Source of the DNA: Alistipes sp.
GTDB lineage: Bacteria; Bacteroidota; Bacteroidia; Bacteroidales; Rikenellaceae
NCBI GenBank assembly: GCA_031285485.1
Contig: JAITWC010000062.1
Location: forward strand, 1 to 10,357
Length of the DNA: 10,357 nt
Direction of reading: 5' to 3'
The position numbers were made by a program, and so were the translations under genes. Shown piece after piece: positions 1 to 7,257 of the stretch; positions within the stretch are counted from its first letter, which is position 1, and each line of letters begins with the position of its first letter. The notes beneath the pieces are model-generated. The model was given only the letters and a program-made list of their open reading frames with translations. It was not told the origin of the DNA and searched no databases.

Positions 1-104
1 TATCTGTTTTTATGCAAAAATAAAACACAAACCACACTTAAACAACCTGCAAAACAGATAGTTACCAACAATGACGCAGATTTATTGTCAATAACCTATC
101 TGTT
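1..104. repeat. Three copies of TATCTGTT, two forward and one inverted
   Basis: TATCTGTTTT at 1-10 is a perfect inverted partner of AAAACAGATA at 51-60. AACAGATAG at 53-61 is a perfect inverted partner of CTATCTGTT at 96-104. The core motif therefore occurs at 1-8 and 97-104 on the plus strand and at 53-60 on the minus strand. Repeated internal motifs near an end are typical of IS21-type transposase binding sites, which fits the neighbouring istB remnant, but the assignment is inferred. The first copy begins at the window edge, so the set may extend further left. Confidence 0.5.
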
Positions 105-183
105 ATGGGGGTTTTTATGTGTTGGCCCTGCAAATGATGATTCGTATGTGCAAAATCACAATGTTTTGCGTAGCTTCAAATAA

Positions 184-702
184 CTCGGGCAAGAAAAAGC
201 GCCACACCCTCAAGACGCAGTTAGTTGCCGACCTATCGAGCCGCAAGATAAAGACCTCTTCATCATCGACCCTACCGGAACGGGCAAAAGCTATCTTGCC
301 ACCGCGTTGGGTAATAAGGCGTGTCAGGAGGGCTTCCGTGTGCTGTACACCGGCACTGCAAAGTTCATCGGACAGTTTAAGATCGCTAAGGCCAAAGCCA
401 CGTTCCTGAGCGAGCTCAAACGCATAGAGCGCATGGATATGCTCATACTCGACGATTTTGGCATGCAGGGCTTAGATCAGCAGGCGAGCGGTATCCTGAT
501 GGACATCATCGAGGACAGGCACGGCAAACGCTCCACGCTGATAGCCTCGCAGTTGGTGGCCAAGCAGTGGCATGACGTGATAGGTGAGCGGAACGTCGCC
601 GACGCAATTCTCGACCGCATCGTTCACCACGCGCTACGCGTCGAACTGGCAGACGAGTCGATCAGAAAGAGAAAAATCAAAACGGAAAGTGTATTTTTGT
701 AG
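184..702 (+). pseudogene. istB: istB pseudogene, IS21 transposition helper ATPase, 5' end lost
   Basis: The frame covering 184-702 encodes the C-terminal two thirds of an IstB AAA+ ATPase, which in intact IS21 elements assists the IstA transposase. Visible features are a Walker A region reading DPTGTGKSYLA at 268-300, a Walker B segment MLILDDFG at about 439-462, the conserved stretch DIIEDRHGKRSTLIASQ, and the ending DRIVHHALRVEL. Intact IstB is about 240-260 residues. Here only about 155 codons follow an in-frame stop at 181-183, and no ATG sits at the expected N-terminus. Walker A begins with Asp where Gly is usual. Some N-terminal-like residues (QLVADLSS) appear in the next frame at about 218-242, which suggests a frameshift near 240. 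It is read here as a dead gene. Confidence 0.75.
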
Positions 703-725
703 CCACTTGGTGCGCCTCCGAACCT

Positions 726-764
726 CTTTATTTGCGAGAGCTATTTACGGCTCTCGCAATAAAG
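726..764. repeat. Hairpin-forming inverted repeat after istB remnant
   Basis: The left arm, 726-741 (ctttatttgcgagagc), pairs with the right arm, 750-764 (gctctcgcaataaag), over 15 base pairs with one bulged T and an 8-base loop. It starts 23 bases after the istB stop codon. It could act as a transcription terminator for istB, but no T-run follows the stem on the plus strand. It could equally be part of the insertion sequence's right-end structure. Confidence 0.55.
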
Positions 765-857
765 GCAAGGGGAAACGCCTACGAAAAAACGTATTGTTTA
801 ATCCGGACATAAGCCAACCACAATGACCCAAAATCGGACAACAACTTTTGTGCTTTT

Positions 858-880
858 TGACCACTCAACTAATGTGGTCA
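858..880. repeat. Inverted repeat TGACCAC / GTGGTCA
   Basis: The seven-base arms TGACCAC (858-864) and GTGGTCA (874-880) are perfect inverted partners around a 9-base spacer. From memory, GTGGTCACTTTG-like motifs occur downstream of istB in Bacteroidota IS21 elements, so this probably belongs to the same remnant. No function can be shown from sequence alone. Confidence 0.45.
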
Positions 881-1064
881 CTTTGAAACGTTTTTAGGGG
901 GTAAATTTCACCGTTTTTTCCATCCATTCCTCAATCCGCAATTTTCAAATTTCGTTTTTGGAATTGCGCTATTTCGTTTTTCCGATTATATTTCCCGCAC
1001 CGACCTCCCGCCTACTCGGAAAATAGCTACTTTTGCGGTTGAGAAATTATGATCGTGACCCGAT

Positions 1065-3698
1065 TTACAGGCCGGTGAGTCTCTTGATCTCGGAGAGTTT
1101 GTTGAGCGCTTCGAGCGGAGTGAGGGTGTCGATGTCCAGACCGCGGATACGGTTGCGGATGTCGGCCAGCACGGGGTCGTCCAACTGGAACATCGACAAT
1201 TGAATGTTGGTGCCGGGGTCGCCGCCTTTTTTCTGCGGCCGGTTGTGTTTGCCCGATTCGGTTGAATAGCTCTCCAGAATGCGGTCGGCGCGCTCCACCA
1301 CGCTGCGGGGCATGCCCGCCACACGGGCAACGTGGATACCGAACGATCGCTCGGTGCCACCCTCGGCCAACTTCCTCAAAAATATGACAGACTTTTCGAC
1401 CTCGCACACCGAGACGTGGAAGTTGCGCACGCGCGTGTAGCTGTCGGCCATCTCATTGAGTTCGTGGTAGTGGGTGGCGAAGAGGGTCTTGGCGCGGGCC
1501 GTGGGGTGGTCGTGCAGGTACTCCACCATTGCCCACGCTATGGCTATGCCGTCGTAGGTGCTGGTGCCACGGCCTATTTCGTCGAGCAGCACCAGCGAAC
1601 GGTTCGAGATGTTGTTGAGGATACTCGCACTCTCGGTCATTTCGACCATGAATGTAGACTCGCCCTGCGAGATGTTATCGCTCGCGCCCACACGTGTGAA
1701 AATCTTGTCGACGATGCCGATACGTGCGCTCCGTGCCGGAACGAACGAGCCGATCTGAGCCATCAGCACGATCAGCGCCGTTTGACGCAGCAGAGCGCTC
1801 TTACCCGACATGTTGGGCCCCGTTATCATGGCTATCTGCTGCTCGTCGTTGCTCAGGCGGATGTCGTTGGGGACGTACTCCTCGCCCACGGGCAGCAGGC
1901 GCTCGATGACGGGGTGGCGGCCGTCGCGAATATCGATGTCGTAGCTCTGGTCGAGCGTTGGGCGGACGTAACGGTTGGCCACTGCGGTGCGGGCGAACGA
2001 CAGCAACACGTCGAGGCGTGCGGTGGCGGTGGCGTTGCTTTGCAGCACGGGGATATTAAGGCCAAGCCATGCTATGAGTTCGGTGTATATCCTCGCCTCG
2101 ATCTCCAGCATTCTGCTCTCGGCGGTGAGGATCTTTTCTTCGTATTCTTTCAGCTCGGCGGTGATGTATCGCTCGGCGCCCTTGAGGGTCTGCTTGCGTG
2201 TCCAGTCGGCGGGCACTTTGTCGCGGTGGGTATCGCGTACCTCGAAACCGTAGCCGAAGACGTTGTTGTAGATTATTTTGAGCGACGTGATGCCTGTGCG
2301 TTTGATCTCGCGTTTGGTCATCTCGGCCAGCACCTCGCGACCGTGGGTGGCTATGTGGCGCAGGTCGTCGAGTTCGAGGTCTACTCCGTCCGCTATGATG
2401 CCGCCTTTTTGTATCTGGTTGGTGGCGGGGTCGGGGAATATCTGCCCGGCGATCCTTTCGCGCACCTCGGTCGCAGGGTCGAGCGCGCCGGAGATGGTTG
2501 CGAGGGCGGGGTTGGCGGCGGTGATCTGTTTTGCCCGCGCTATGGCCGCGAGAGAGTTTCCCAACGCAACCACCTCGCGCGGGAGTATACGGCCGTCGGC
2601 TATGCGGGCCGCCATGCGTTCGAGGTCGCCGACGTGGGCGAGCGTCTCGGCGAGGGTGTCGGCCGTTTCGGGGTCTTTCGCGAGCGACTCCACCACGTCG
2701 AAGCGGTGGTTGAGTTCTTCGGTGTCCTTCACCGGCAGGGCGATCCAGTGCTTGAGCAGTCGGCCTCCCATCGGGGTTAGGGTGCGGTCGAGGACGCCCA
2801 GCAGCGAGCCCGCGGAACTGCCGCCGTTATTAGAGGAGAACAGTTCGAGGTTGCGTATGGTGAACCGGTCGACCCACACGTATTTGTTCTCGTCGATGCG
2901 CCTGATGCTGCGAACGTGGCCCAGGGCCTTGTGTTCGGTGAATTCGAGGTAGTGGATTATGGCCCCGGCGGCGGAGATGCCTGCGTCGAGTCGGTCGATG
3001 CCGAACCCTTTGAGGTTCTTCACCCCGAGGGTTCGCGTGAGTTTTTCGCGGCTCGGGGCGGGGGCGAAAAACCACTCGTCCAACTTGTAAGTGTAGTGGT
3101 CGCGGCCGAAAGCATCCTCGAAACGCTGCCGTTCGGCTCTTGGGTACACCACCTCGCGGGGAGTGAAGTTGCCCAGCAGTTTGTCGACGTAGGTGTCGGT
3201 ACCCTCGCCCACGTAGAATTCGCCCGTCGAGATGTCGAGGAGCGCCACGCCGGTGCGTTTCCCGAAACACACCGCCGCGAGGAACGAGTTTTCCTTGCTC
3301 GTGAGGATGTTGTCGCTCAGCGCCACGCCGGGCGTCACGAGTTCTATCACTCCGCGCTTGACTATGCCTTTGGCGGTCTTGGGGTCTTCCAACTGTTCGC
3401 AGATGGCCACCCGCTCGCCCGCCCTGACGAGTTTAGGGAGGTAGGTCTCGATGGCGTGGTGGGGAAAACCGGCGAGTTCCACCTCCGCCGCGGCTCCGTT
3501 GGCCCGTCTGGTGAGGGTGATGCCGAGTATGGCGGCGGTTTTGATGGCGTCGTCGCCGAAGGTCTCGAAAAAGTCGCCCATCCGGAACAGCACTATCGCG
3601 TCGGGATGCTGCGCCTTGACGCCATAGTACTGCTTCATCAGGGGCGTTTCGGCGTACTTCTTCTCAACTTTTTTCTCTGTTTTTTTTTCCGTGGTCAT
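1065..3698 (-). CDS. mutS: DNA mismatch repair protein MutS
   Basis: MutS scans DNA for mispaired bases and small loops and, with ATP, recruits MutL to start repair. The protein is 877 residues from the ATG at 3698, normal for the family. Near the N-terminus the segment FRMGDFFETFGDDA holds the mismatch-contacting Phe-x-Glu motif (F43, E45). The ATPase domain has Walker A GPNMSGKS at about 627-634, Walker B LVLLDEIGRGTSTYDG with D706/E707, and FATHYHEL. The C-terminus ends in LTPLEALNKLSEIKRL, the usual MutS tail, so the gene is complete. A TTG three codons upstream is in frame, but it lies inside the promoter minus-7 box, so the ATG is preferred. The first 16 residues are rich in Lys, Glu and Thr, a short charged extension before the mismatch-binding domain. 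The gene lies 36 bases after the exported-protein gene on the same strand but has its own promoter. Confidence 0.97.
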   Translation of the reverse strand: MTTEKKTEKKVEKKYAETPLMKQYYGVKAQHPDAIVLFRMGDFFETFGDDAIKTAAILGITLTRRANGAAAEVELAGFPHHAIETYLPKLVRAGERVAICEQLEDPKTAKGIVKRGVIELVTPGVALSDNILTSKENSFLAAVCFGKRTGVALLDISTGEFYVGEGTDTYVDKLLGNFTPREVVYPRAERQRFEDAFGRDHYTYKLDEWFFAPAPSREKLTRTLGVKNLKGFGIDRLDAGISAAGAIIHYLEFTEHKALGHVRSIRRIDENKYVWVDRFTIRNLELFSSNNGGSSAGSLLGVLDRTLTPMGGRLLKHWIALPVKDTEELNHRFDVVESLAKDPETADTLAETLAHVGDLERMAARIADGRILPREVVALGNSLAAIARAKQITAANPALATISGALDPATEVRERIAGQIFPDPATNQIQKGGIIADGVDLELDDLRHIATHGREVLAEMTKREIKRTGITSLKIIYNNVFGYGFEVRDTHRDKVPADWTRKQTLKGAERYITAELKEYEEKILTAESRMLEIEARIYTELIAWLGLNIPVLQSNATATARLDVLLSFARTAVANRYVRPTLDQSYDIDIRDGRHPVIERLLPVGEEYVPNDIRLSNDEQQIAMITGPNMSGKSALLRQTALIVLMAQIGSFVPARSARIGIVDKIFTRVGASDNISQGESTFMVEMTESASILNNISNRSLVLLDEIGRGTSTYDGIAIAWAMVEYLHDHPTARAKTLFATHYHELNEMADSYTRVRNFHVSVCEVEKSVIFLRKLAEGGTERSFGIHVARVAGMPRSVVERADRILESYSTESGKHNRPQKKGGDPGTNIQLSMFQLDDPVLADIRNRIRGLDIDTLTPLEALNKLSEIKRLTGL

Positions 3699-3704
3699 AG
3701 GCGG

Positions 3705-3712
3705 CAAAGGTA
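3705..3712 (-). promoter_or_regulatory. mutS promoter, minus-7 box TACCTTTG
   Basis: Read on the minus strand, TACCTTTG matches the Bacteroidota minus-7 consensus TAnnTTTG exactly. It ends only 6 bases before the mutS ATG, so transcription would start at or just before the start codon and the mRNA would have almost no leader. No convincing minus-33 TTG is visible; a run of eight T lies just upstream. Confidence 0.55.
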
Positions 3713-3734
3713 CGTAAAAAAAATCTTTGTCTTT

Positions 3735-5000
3735 CTAATTCTCCATGCGGCGGAGGAGGCGGCGGGCGGCGTTTTCGAGCGACTCGGTGGGTTCGATGAT
3801 GTTATAGGACTCCCAGAACTCGGGGCCCGAGAAGTCGCTCACGCGCTCGCTCAGGATGTCCCCCGAACGGAACGTCTCACGGAACGGGATCGGCGCCACG
3901 CCGTCGGTGCGCCCGTCGGTGATCACCATCTCCGACGACACCGTGTAGGAGGTGGCCAGCAGACGGCGGCGCCAGTCGCAGCGGAACCGGATGTCGACCC
4001 CCACATAGTAGAGATAGCTGCGCCCCTCGCGCTCGCGGTAACTCAACACGTAGGAGACCTCCTGGGGGATGAACCGCAGCGAGGCGGGTTTGCGCCTCAG
4101 GATCATGCCCGTCACCTTGTCGCGGTTGCTCATGTCGAGCGAGTACTCTGCGCGCGAAACGGTGAGGGTCTCCATGTCGATGTGGAGGCGGCCGCGGTGC
4201 AGCACCCACTCGGAGTATATCCTCCCCGGTTCGAAGTCCACCGTGAAGTGGGCGCGGTCGTCGATCATGGCCGGTGGGCCGAGCGCGAAGATGTAGTCGT
4301 CGAGCGACTCGGGGTCGATCACGATCTCGCGGTTGGCCACTATGTCGCCCACGGTGTAGATGACGGGCCCACCCTGCAACTTCACCGCCAGCGTGTCGTT
4401 GGGACGGGGGCTCACCAGCCGGCGGCCCTTCACTATCCGCACCCCGCTGGCCGGCCCGCCGCCCGCGTAGGGACTGCGGTAGATTTCGGTCACGGCCTCG
4501 GCAATGTCGATGTAGATGTTGCGTTTACGCACCGTCTCACGGTAGAATCCCGTCAGCAGCGCGGGCGTCGACAGGTAGTTGTCGTCTATTCGGTCGATGG
4601 CCTCCTCGACGAGCCGTCGTGCCTCGCGGTTGTACACCGTCACCCCTTCGAGTTCGATCGTTCCGGGGGCGAGCAGCACCGTCACGCCCGACAGATCGGA
4701 ATCGCCGACCGGCACACGGCGGGTGACGTAGCCCAGGTGGGAGAACTCGATCGCGCGGGCGCCGAGGTCGCGGCGGACCTTGAGCGAGAAGGTGCCGTCG
4801 GCGTTGGTGACCGTGCCCACCCGCGAGTCGGGCACCATCAGGCTGACGCCCGCCACGGGGCGCCGCGTGGAGTTGTCGCGCACCGTGCCGCTCACGGTGA
4901 AGATATCGTCGCGTTCCTGTGCGTGGGCGGGCAGGGCGGCCGCGACGAGCAGCACGACGGCCGTGAGGCTGAAAAGTTTTTCGAAGAGAGAGGTTTTCAT
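3735..5000 (-). CDS. Exported carboxypeptidase-regulatory-domain protein, function unknown
   Basis: This 421-residue protein starts at the ATG at 5000; 37 further in-frame codons lie upstream but run through the promoter region. The N-terminus MKTSLFEKLFSLTAVVLLVAAALPAHAQE is a typical signal peptide, probably cleaved after AHA, so the product should lie in the periplasm or at the outer membrane. Residues about 35-115 (FTVSGTVRDNSTRRPVAGVSL ... GTVTNADGTFSLKV) form a CarboxypepD_reg-like beta-sandwich, a domain found in many Bacteroidota surface proteins. The remainder, including AIDRIDDNYLSTPALLTGFYRE and FWESYNIIEPTESLE, resembles the central part of DUF5686-type proteins, without the long C-terminal barrel those have. 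No metallopeptidase zinc motif is present, so it should not be called a peptidase. It is immediately upstream of mutS, but the two need not share a function. Confidence 0.8.
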   Translation of the reverse strand: MKTSLFEKLFSLTAVVLLVAAALPAHAQERDDIFTVSGTVRDNSTRRPVAGVSLMVPDSRVGTVTNADGTFSLKVRRDLGARAIEFSHLGYVTRRVPVGDSDLSGVTVLLAPGTIELEGVTVYNREARRLVEEAIDRIDDNYLSTPALLTGFYRETVRKRNIYIDIAEAVTEIYRSPYAGGGPASGVRIVKGRRLVSPRPNDTLAVKLQGGPVIYTVGDIVANREIVIDPESLDDYIFALGPPAMIDDRAHFTVDFEPGRIYSEWVLHRGRLHIDMETLTVSRAEYSLDMSNRDKVTGMILRRKPASLRFIPQEVSYVLSYREREGRSYLYYVGVDIRFRCDWRRRLLATSYTVSSEMVITDGRTDGVAPIPFRETFRSGDILSERVSDFSGPEFWESYNIIEPTESLENAARRLLRRMEN

Positions 5001-5050
5001 AAAAGACCGTTTTTTAGTTGAGGTGGTGGTCTGTCGCGGGAACGACACGA

Positions 5051-5058
5051 TAAAGGTA
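5051..5058 (-). promoter_or_regulatory. Minus-7 box TACCTTTA for exported-protein gene
   Basis: On the minus strand TACCTTTA matches TAnnTTTR, a close variant of the Bacteroidota minus-7 box. It lies 50 bases upstream of the ATG at 5000, giving an expected leader of roughly 40-45 bases. No minus-33 element at the right distance is evident. Confidence 0.45.
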
Positions 5059-5130
5059 CGGATTTTTTTTATCCCGCGATGTGAATGTACCAACGTGCGC
5101 ATGATTGTCAAAAAATCGCCCGCGCAACAA

Positions 5131-5160
5131 AACGGGCGACGGTTCTGTCCGTCGCCCGTT
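5131..5160 (-). terminator. Rho-independent terminator after DUF1097 gene
   Basis: Perfect 12-base arms (aacgggcgacgg at 5131-5142, ccgtcgcccgtt at 5149-5160) enclose a 6-base loop. On the minus strand the stem is followed by TTTTGTTG. It lies 21 bases after the stop codon of the DUF1097-type gene and before the promoter of the next minus-strand gene, so it should separate the two transcripts. Confidence 0.8.
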
Positions 5161-5181
5161 CCGAACCGGGGCCTCCCTATG

Positions 5182-5694
5182 TCACGCCTTGCACGCCCTG
5201 GCTATGGCGTTCTTGCCGACGACGGTGAACCAGCCGAACAGCAAACCTATCGAACCGTAGATCAGCTCGACCGTCGCGGCGGAACCGAAAGTGGCGTCCG
5301 GCACATAGTTCATTATGCCGAAAAAACAGCCCGAAGCAACGAACATCGCGGGAATGTAGTCTATCCAACGCACCTTTTCGAGATAGAGCACAAGGAACAC
5401 AATGACGAAAACAGCTATGGGTACCGAGAAAAATCCCGTGGCCGCGAACAGACCGGCCAACAGTATTATCAGTACCGAGAAGCCGACCCCGACAAAGTAG
5501 CCGATCCACGCGCGAACGCCCGCATTGGCGGTACCGGCGAAAAAATAGACGGCCCAGGCCACGAACGAAATGTAGGTGAACCCAGCCCCGGAGCCGATCG
5601 GCATGTGGGTCTTGAGCAACTGGTCGATGCAGACGATGATGAAAGCGAGGATCGCGGTGTAGGCCGATCCGAGGGCAAAACAGGTGTTTTTCAT
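5182..5694 (-). CDS. DUF1097-like small integral membrane protein
   Basis: This 170-residue, very hydrophobic protein starts at the ATG at 5694. Hydrophobic segments at about residues 8-27, 40-54, 63-85, 88-105 and 130-155 suggest four to six membrane spans, placing it in the inner membrane. Its length, glycine-rich helices, the aromatic pair AWAVYFFAG and the ending YGSIGLLFGWFTVVGKN fit the DUF1097 family (YcdZ-like), whose transport or other role is not established. The family call rests on recall of overall pattern and not on a diagnostic motif. It forms a single-gene unit: a terminator follows, and the helicase gene upstream is 87 bases away. No catalytic motif is visible. Confidence 0.7.
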   Translation of the reverse strand: MKNTCFALGSAYTAILAFIIVCIDQLLKTHMPIGSGAGFTYISFVAWAVYFFAGTANAGVRAWIGYFVGVGFSVLIILLAGLFAATGFFSVPIAVFVIVFLVLYLEKVRWIDYIPAMFVASGCFFGIMNYVPDATFGSAATVELIYGSIGLLFGWFTVVGKNAIARACKA

Positions 5695-5755
5695 AATGAA
5701 GAGTGGTTGAGGTTAAATAATTCGTGTAATGTTTGTTTTTGAAAATTTACGGTGG

Positions 5756-5763
5756 TAAAGATA
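5756..5763 (-). promoter_or_regulatory. Possible minus-7 box TATCTTTA for DUF1097-like gene
   Basis: On the minus strand TATCTTTA fits TAnnTTTR, 61 bases upstream of the ATG at 5694. It overlaps a small inverted repeat, GATAAT (5760-5765) / ATTATC (5769-5774), just beyond the helicase stop codon. That repeat may be a weak terminator for the helicase, an operator, or chance. Confidence 0.3.
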
Positions 5764-5781
5764 ATGAAATTATCGAAATTG

Positions 5782-7212
5782 CTACTCGAAGAACCGCTGA
5801 TCGAAGTCGACGAAGAAGAGCCTGTCCGTGGCGCGCGTGATGGCCGTGTAGAGCCAGCGCAGCAGGTCGCGGTTCATCGCCTCGTCGCCGAACAGCATCC
5901 GGTCGACGAACACCGCCCGCCACTGCCCGCCCTGAGCCTTGTGGCACGTGACGGCGTAGGCGAACTTCACCTGGAGGGCGTTGAAGTGGTCGTTCTCGCG
6001 GATCTCTTTGTATCTCCTGGAGCGCGCGGCGATGTCCATGTAGTCCTGTTCCACGGCGCGGAAAAGGCGGGTCGACTGCTCGCGCGTGAGGGACGGGGAT
6101 TCGCTGTGGATGGTGTCGAGCAGCAACTTGCACTCCACCTCGTGGTCGTCGTAGTCGGGCAGCTGCAACACCGCGTCGGCGAAACGGAAACCGTAGAACT
6201 CATCCACGCGGCGCAGCCGGCGCAGCCGCGCGATGTCGCCGTTGGCGATGAACCCCAGCGGCGAGTCGGGGTCGCTCCCGGCGTAGTGGTAGTTGTTCCT
6301 GACCACCATCAGCACGTCGCCGGACTCGATCTCCTCCTCGGCGTCCAGGACGTGGCGGCGGATCGACTCGTTGAACCTCCCGGCGCGCTTGTTCGACCGG
6401 GTGATGACTATCGTTTCGTCGCGCCCGTACTTCGCGTAGCACTCCTCCAGCTTTTCGGTGAAGTCGCTGCCGCCGACCGCGGCCACGTCGGGGAATCCCC
6501 CGGTGCGGAACAGGGGGATGTCGTCTATGCGGTTCTCGATCATCATGCGCACCAGCGTGGCGTTGAAAAGTATTCCACTCTCGCCTTGCTGCCTCACCAC
6601 GTCGTCCATCGAGGCGTACTCCACACCGCCGTAGACACCCATCCGGCCGGGATCGAGCGCGGGGCTGTCGTCCCTGCCAACGGGTGGCAACTGCGCCCCG
6701 TCGCCCACCAGCATCAGGCGGCAGCCGGGGCCGCTGTTCACGTAGCTCACCAGATCGTCGAGCAGCGCACCCGAACCGAACATCTCGCCCTCGCCGGCGA
6801 AATTGTTTTGAGAATTAGCCAGCATCGAGGCCTCGTCGACGATGAAACAGGCGTTCCGCTCGCGGTTGACGTCGAGCGTGAAGGTAGCTTCGGCCGTGGC
6901 CATCGACCGCTGGCGGTAGATCTTTTTGTGAATGGTGAGCGCCTTCTCGCCCGAGATGCGCGAAAAAACTTTTGCCGCACGTCCCGTCGGCGCCAACAGC
7001 ACCGTTTTTATGCCGAGGTCGCGAAGAACCGCCACGAACGCCGCCACGAGTGTGGTTTTGCCCGTCCCGGCGTAGCCGTTCAGAATGAAAATATCGCCGT
7101 CGGCGGGCCGTGAAATCCACTCCGACAACTTTTCCACAACTTTTTTTTGCCCAAAAGTTGGTTCGAAACCAAATTTAGCATAAATTTGGGACGCGATTTG
7201 TTCGTTATTCAT
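5782..7212 (-). CDS. RecD/Dda-like superfamily 1B ATP-dependent DNA helicase
   Basis: This 476-residue protein starts at the ATG at 7212. It has the full helicase motif set: Walker A GYAGTGKT (46-53) preceded by an upstream Gln at 22, motif Ia LLAPTGRAAKVFS (72-84), Walker B FIVDEASML with D126/E127, motif III GDGAQLPPVG (170-179), motif V YAVTCHKAQGGQW (419-431), and motif VI YTAITRA (455-461). This is the AAA_30 plus UvrD_C_2 arrangement of RecD2/Dda-type enzymes, which travel 5'-to-3' on single-stranded DNA. It is much shorter than RecD2 (about 700 or more residues) because it lacks the N-terminal extension, so it is closer in size to phage Dda. Such genes commonly sit near rsmD in Bacteroidota chromosomes, as here. 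Its likely role is DNA repair or replication support; the exact substrate is unknown. It is divergent from the operon at 7258. Confidence 0.9.
   Translation of the reverse strand: MNNEQIASQIYAKFGFEPTFGQKKVVEKLSEWISRPADGDIFILNGYAGTGKTTLVAAFVAVLRDLGIKTVLLAPTGRAAKVFSRISGEKALTIHKKIYRQRSMATAEATFTLDVNRERNACFIVDEASMLANSQNNFAGEGEMFGSGALLDDLVSYVNSGPGCRLMLVGDGAQLPPVGRDDSPALDPGRMGVYGGVEYASMDDVVRQQGESGILFNATLVRMMIENRIDDIPLFRTGGFPDVAAVGGSDFTEKLEECYAKYGRDETIVITRSNKRAGRFNESIRRHVLDAEEEIESGDVLMVVRNNYHYAGSDPDSPLGFIANGDIARLRRLRRVDEFYGFRFADAVLQLPDYDDHEVECKLLLDTIHSESPSLTREQSTRLFRAVEQDYMDIAARSRRYKEIRENDHFNALQVKFAYAVTCHKAQGGQWRAVFVDRMLFGDEAMNRDLLRWLYTAITRATDRLFFVDFDQRFFE
7158..7188 (+). promoter_or_regulatory. Promoter of the 7258-9490 operon, inside helicase gene
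   Basis: TTG at 7158-7160, 20 bases, then TAAATTTG at 7181-7188 matches the Bacteroidota promoter consensus TTG-N20-TAnnTTTG in sequence and spacing. Transcription would start near 7195 and give a leader of about 60 bases before the ATG at 7258. The minus-7 box is one arm of a perfect 9-base palindrome (ccaaattta 7169-7177, taaatttgg 7181-7189), so the same box also occurs on the minus strand. The whole site lies within codons 8-18 of the helicase gene. Confidence 0.55.
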
Positions 7213-7257
7213 CGTACACCACCAATTTATCGTACAAACTTAATAAAAATTATAGCA

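Larger units (their letters stand above)
1..903 (+). mobile_element. Degenerate IS21-family insertion sequence remnant
   Basis: The only recognisable coding part is a damaged istB (IS21-family helper ATPase). No istA transposase sequence is visible upstream, although istA normally precedes istB directly. The left side carries repeated TATCTGTT motifs and the right side carries two hairpins, one with TGACCAC/GTGGTCA arms. Bacteroidota IS21 elements, as I recall them, often have a non-coding stretch containing GTGGTCA-type motifs after istB. The element's outer boundaries are not visible and the coordinates given are approximate; no target-site duplication was identified. It is almost certainly immobile. 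Confidence 0.4.
703..1064. other. Non-coding stretch between istB remnant and mutS
   Basis: No credible gene is present. The stretch is AT-rich compared with the genes around it. It contains a hairpin at 726-764, a shorter inverted repeat at 858-880, several runs of T, and one isolated match to the Bacteroidota minus-7 box (TACTTTTG at 1028-1035, plus strand). It also receives the 3' end of mutS from the right. No clear hairpin-plus-T-tract terminator for mutS is visible here. Confidence 0.7.

Noticed and set aside
119..409. A 96-codon frame from GTG at 119 as a separate gene
   Set aside because: Its second half is out of frame with the recognisable IstB sequence in the same DNA, and its first half has no clear similarity. 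It is best seen as debris of the istB N-terminus.
3735..5000. Calling the exported protein a carboxypeptidase
   Set aside because: Only the regulatory beta-sandwich domain is present; no zinc-binding HxxE or catalytic Glu region of M14 peptidases is visible.
2916..5021. A 701-codon open frame on the plus strand opposite mutS and the exported-protein gene, and a 482-codon one at 1332-2780
   Set aside because: Both are antisense to strongly recognised proteins. GC-rich third codon positions make stop-free antisense frames common, and the products are low-complexity, rich in Val, Gly, His and Arg with no family motif.
7147..7257. Longer start for the 7258 gene, adding 37 residues
   Set aside because: The extension would be antisense to the helicase N-terminus, contains the promoter, and would bury the N-terminal membrane helix. 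The ATG at 7258 is preferred.
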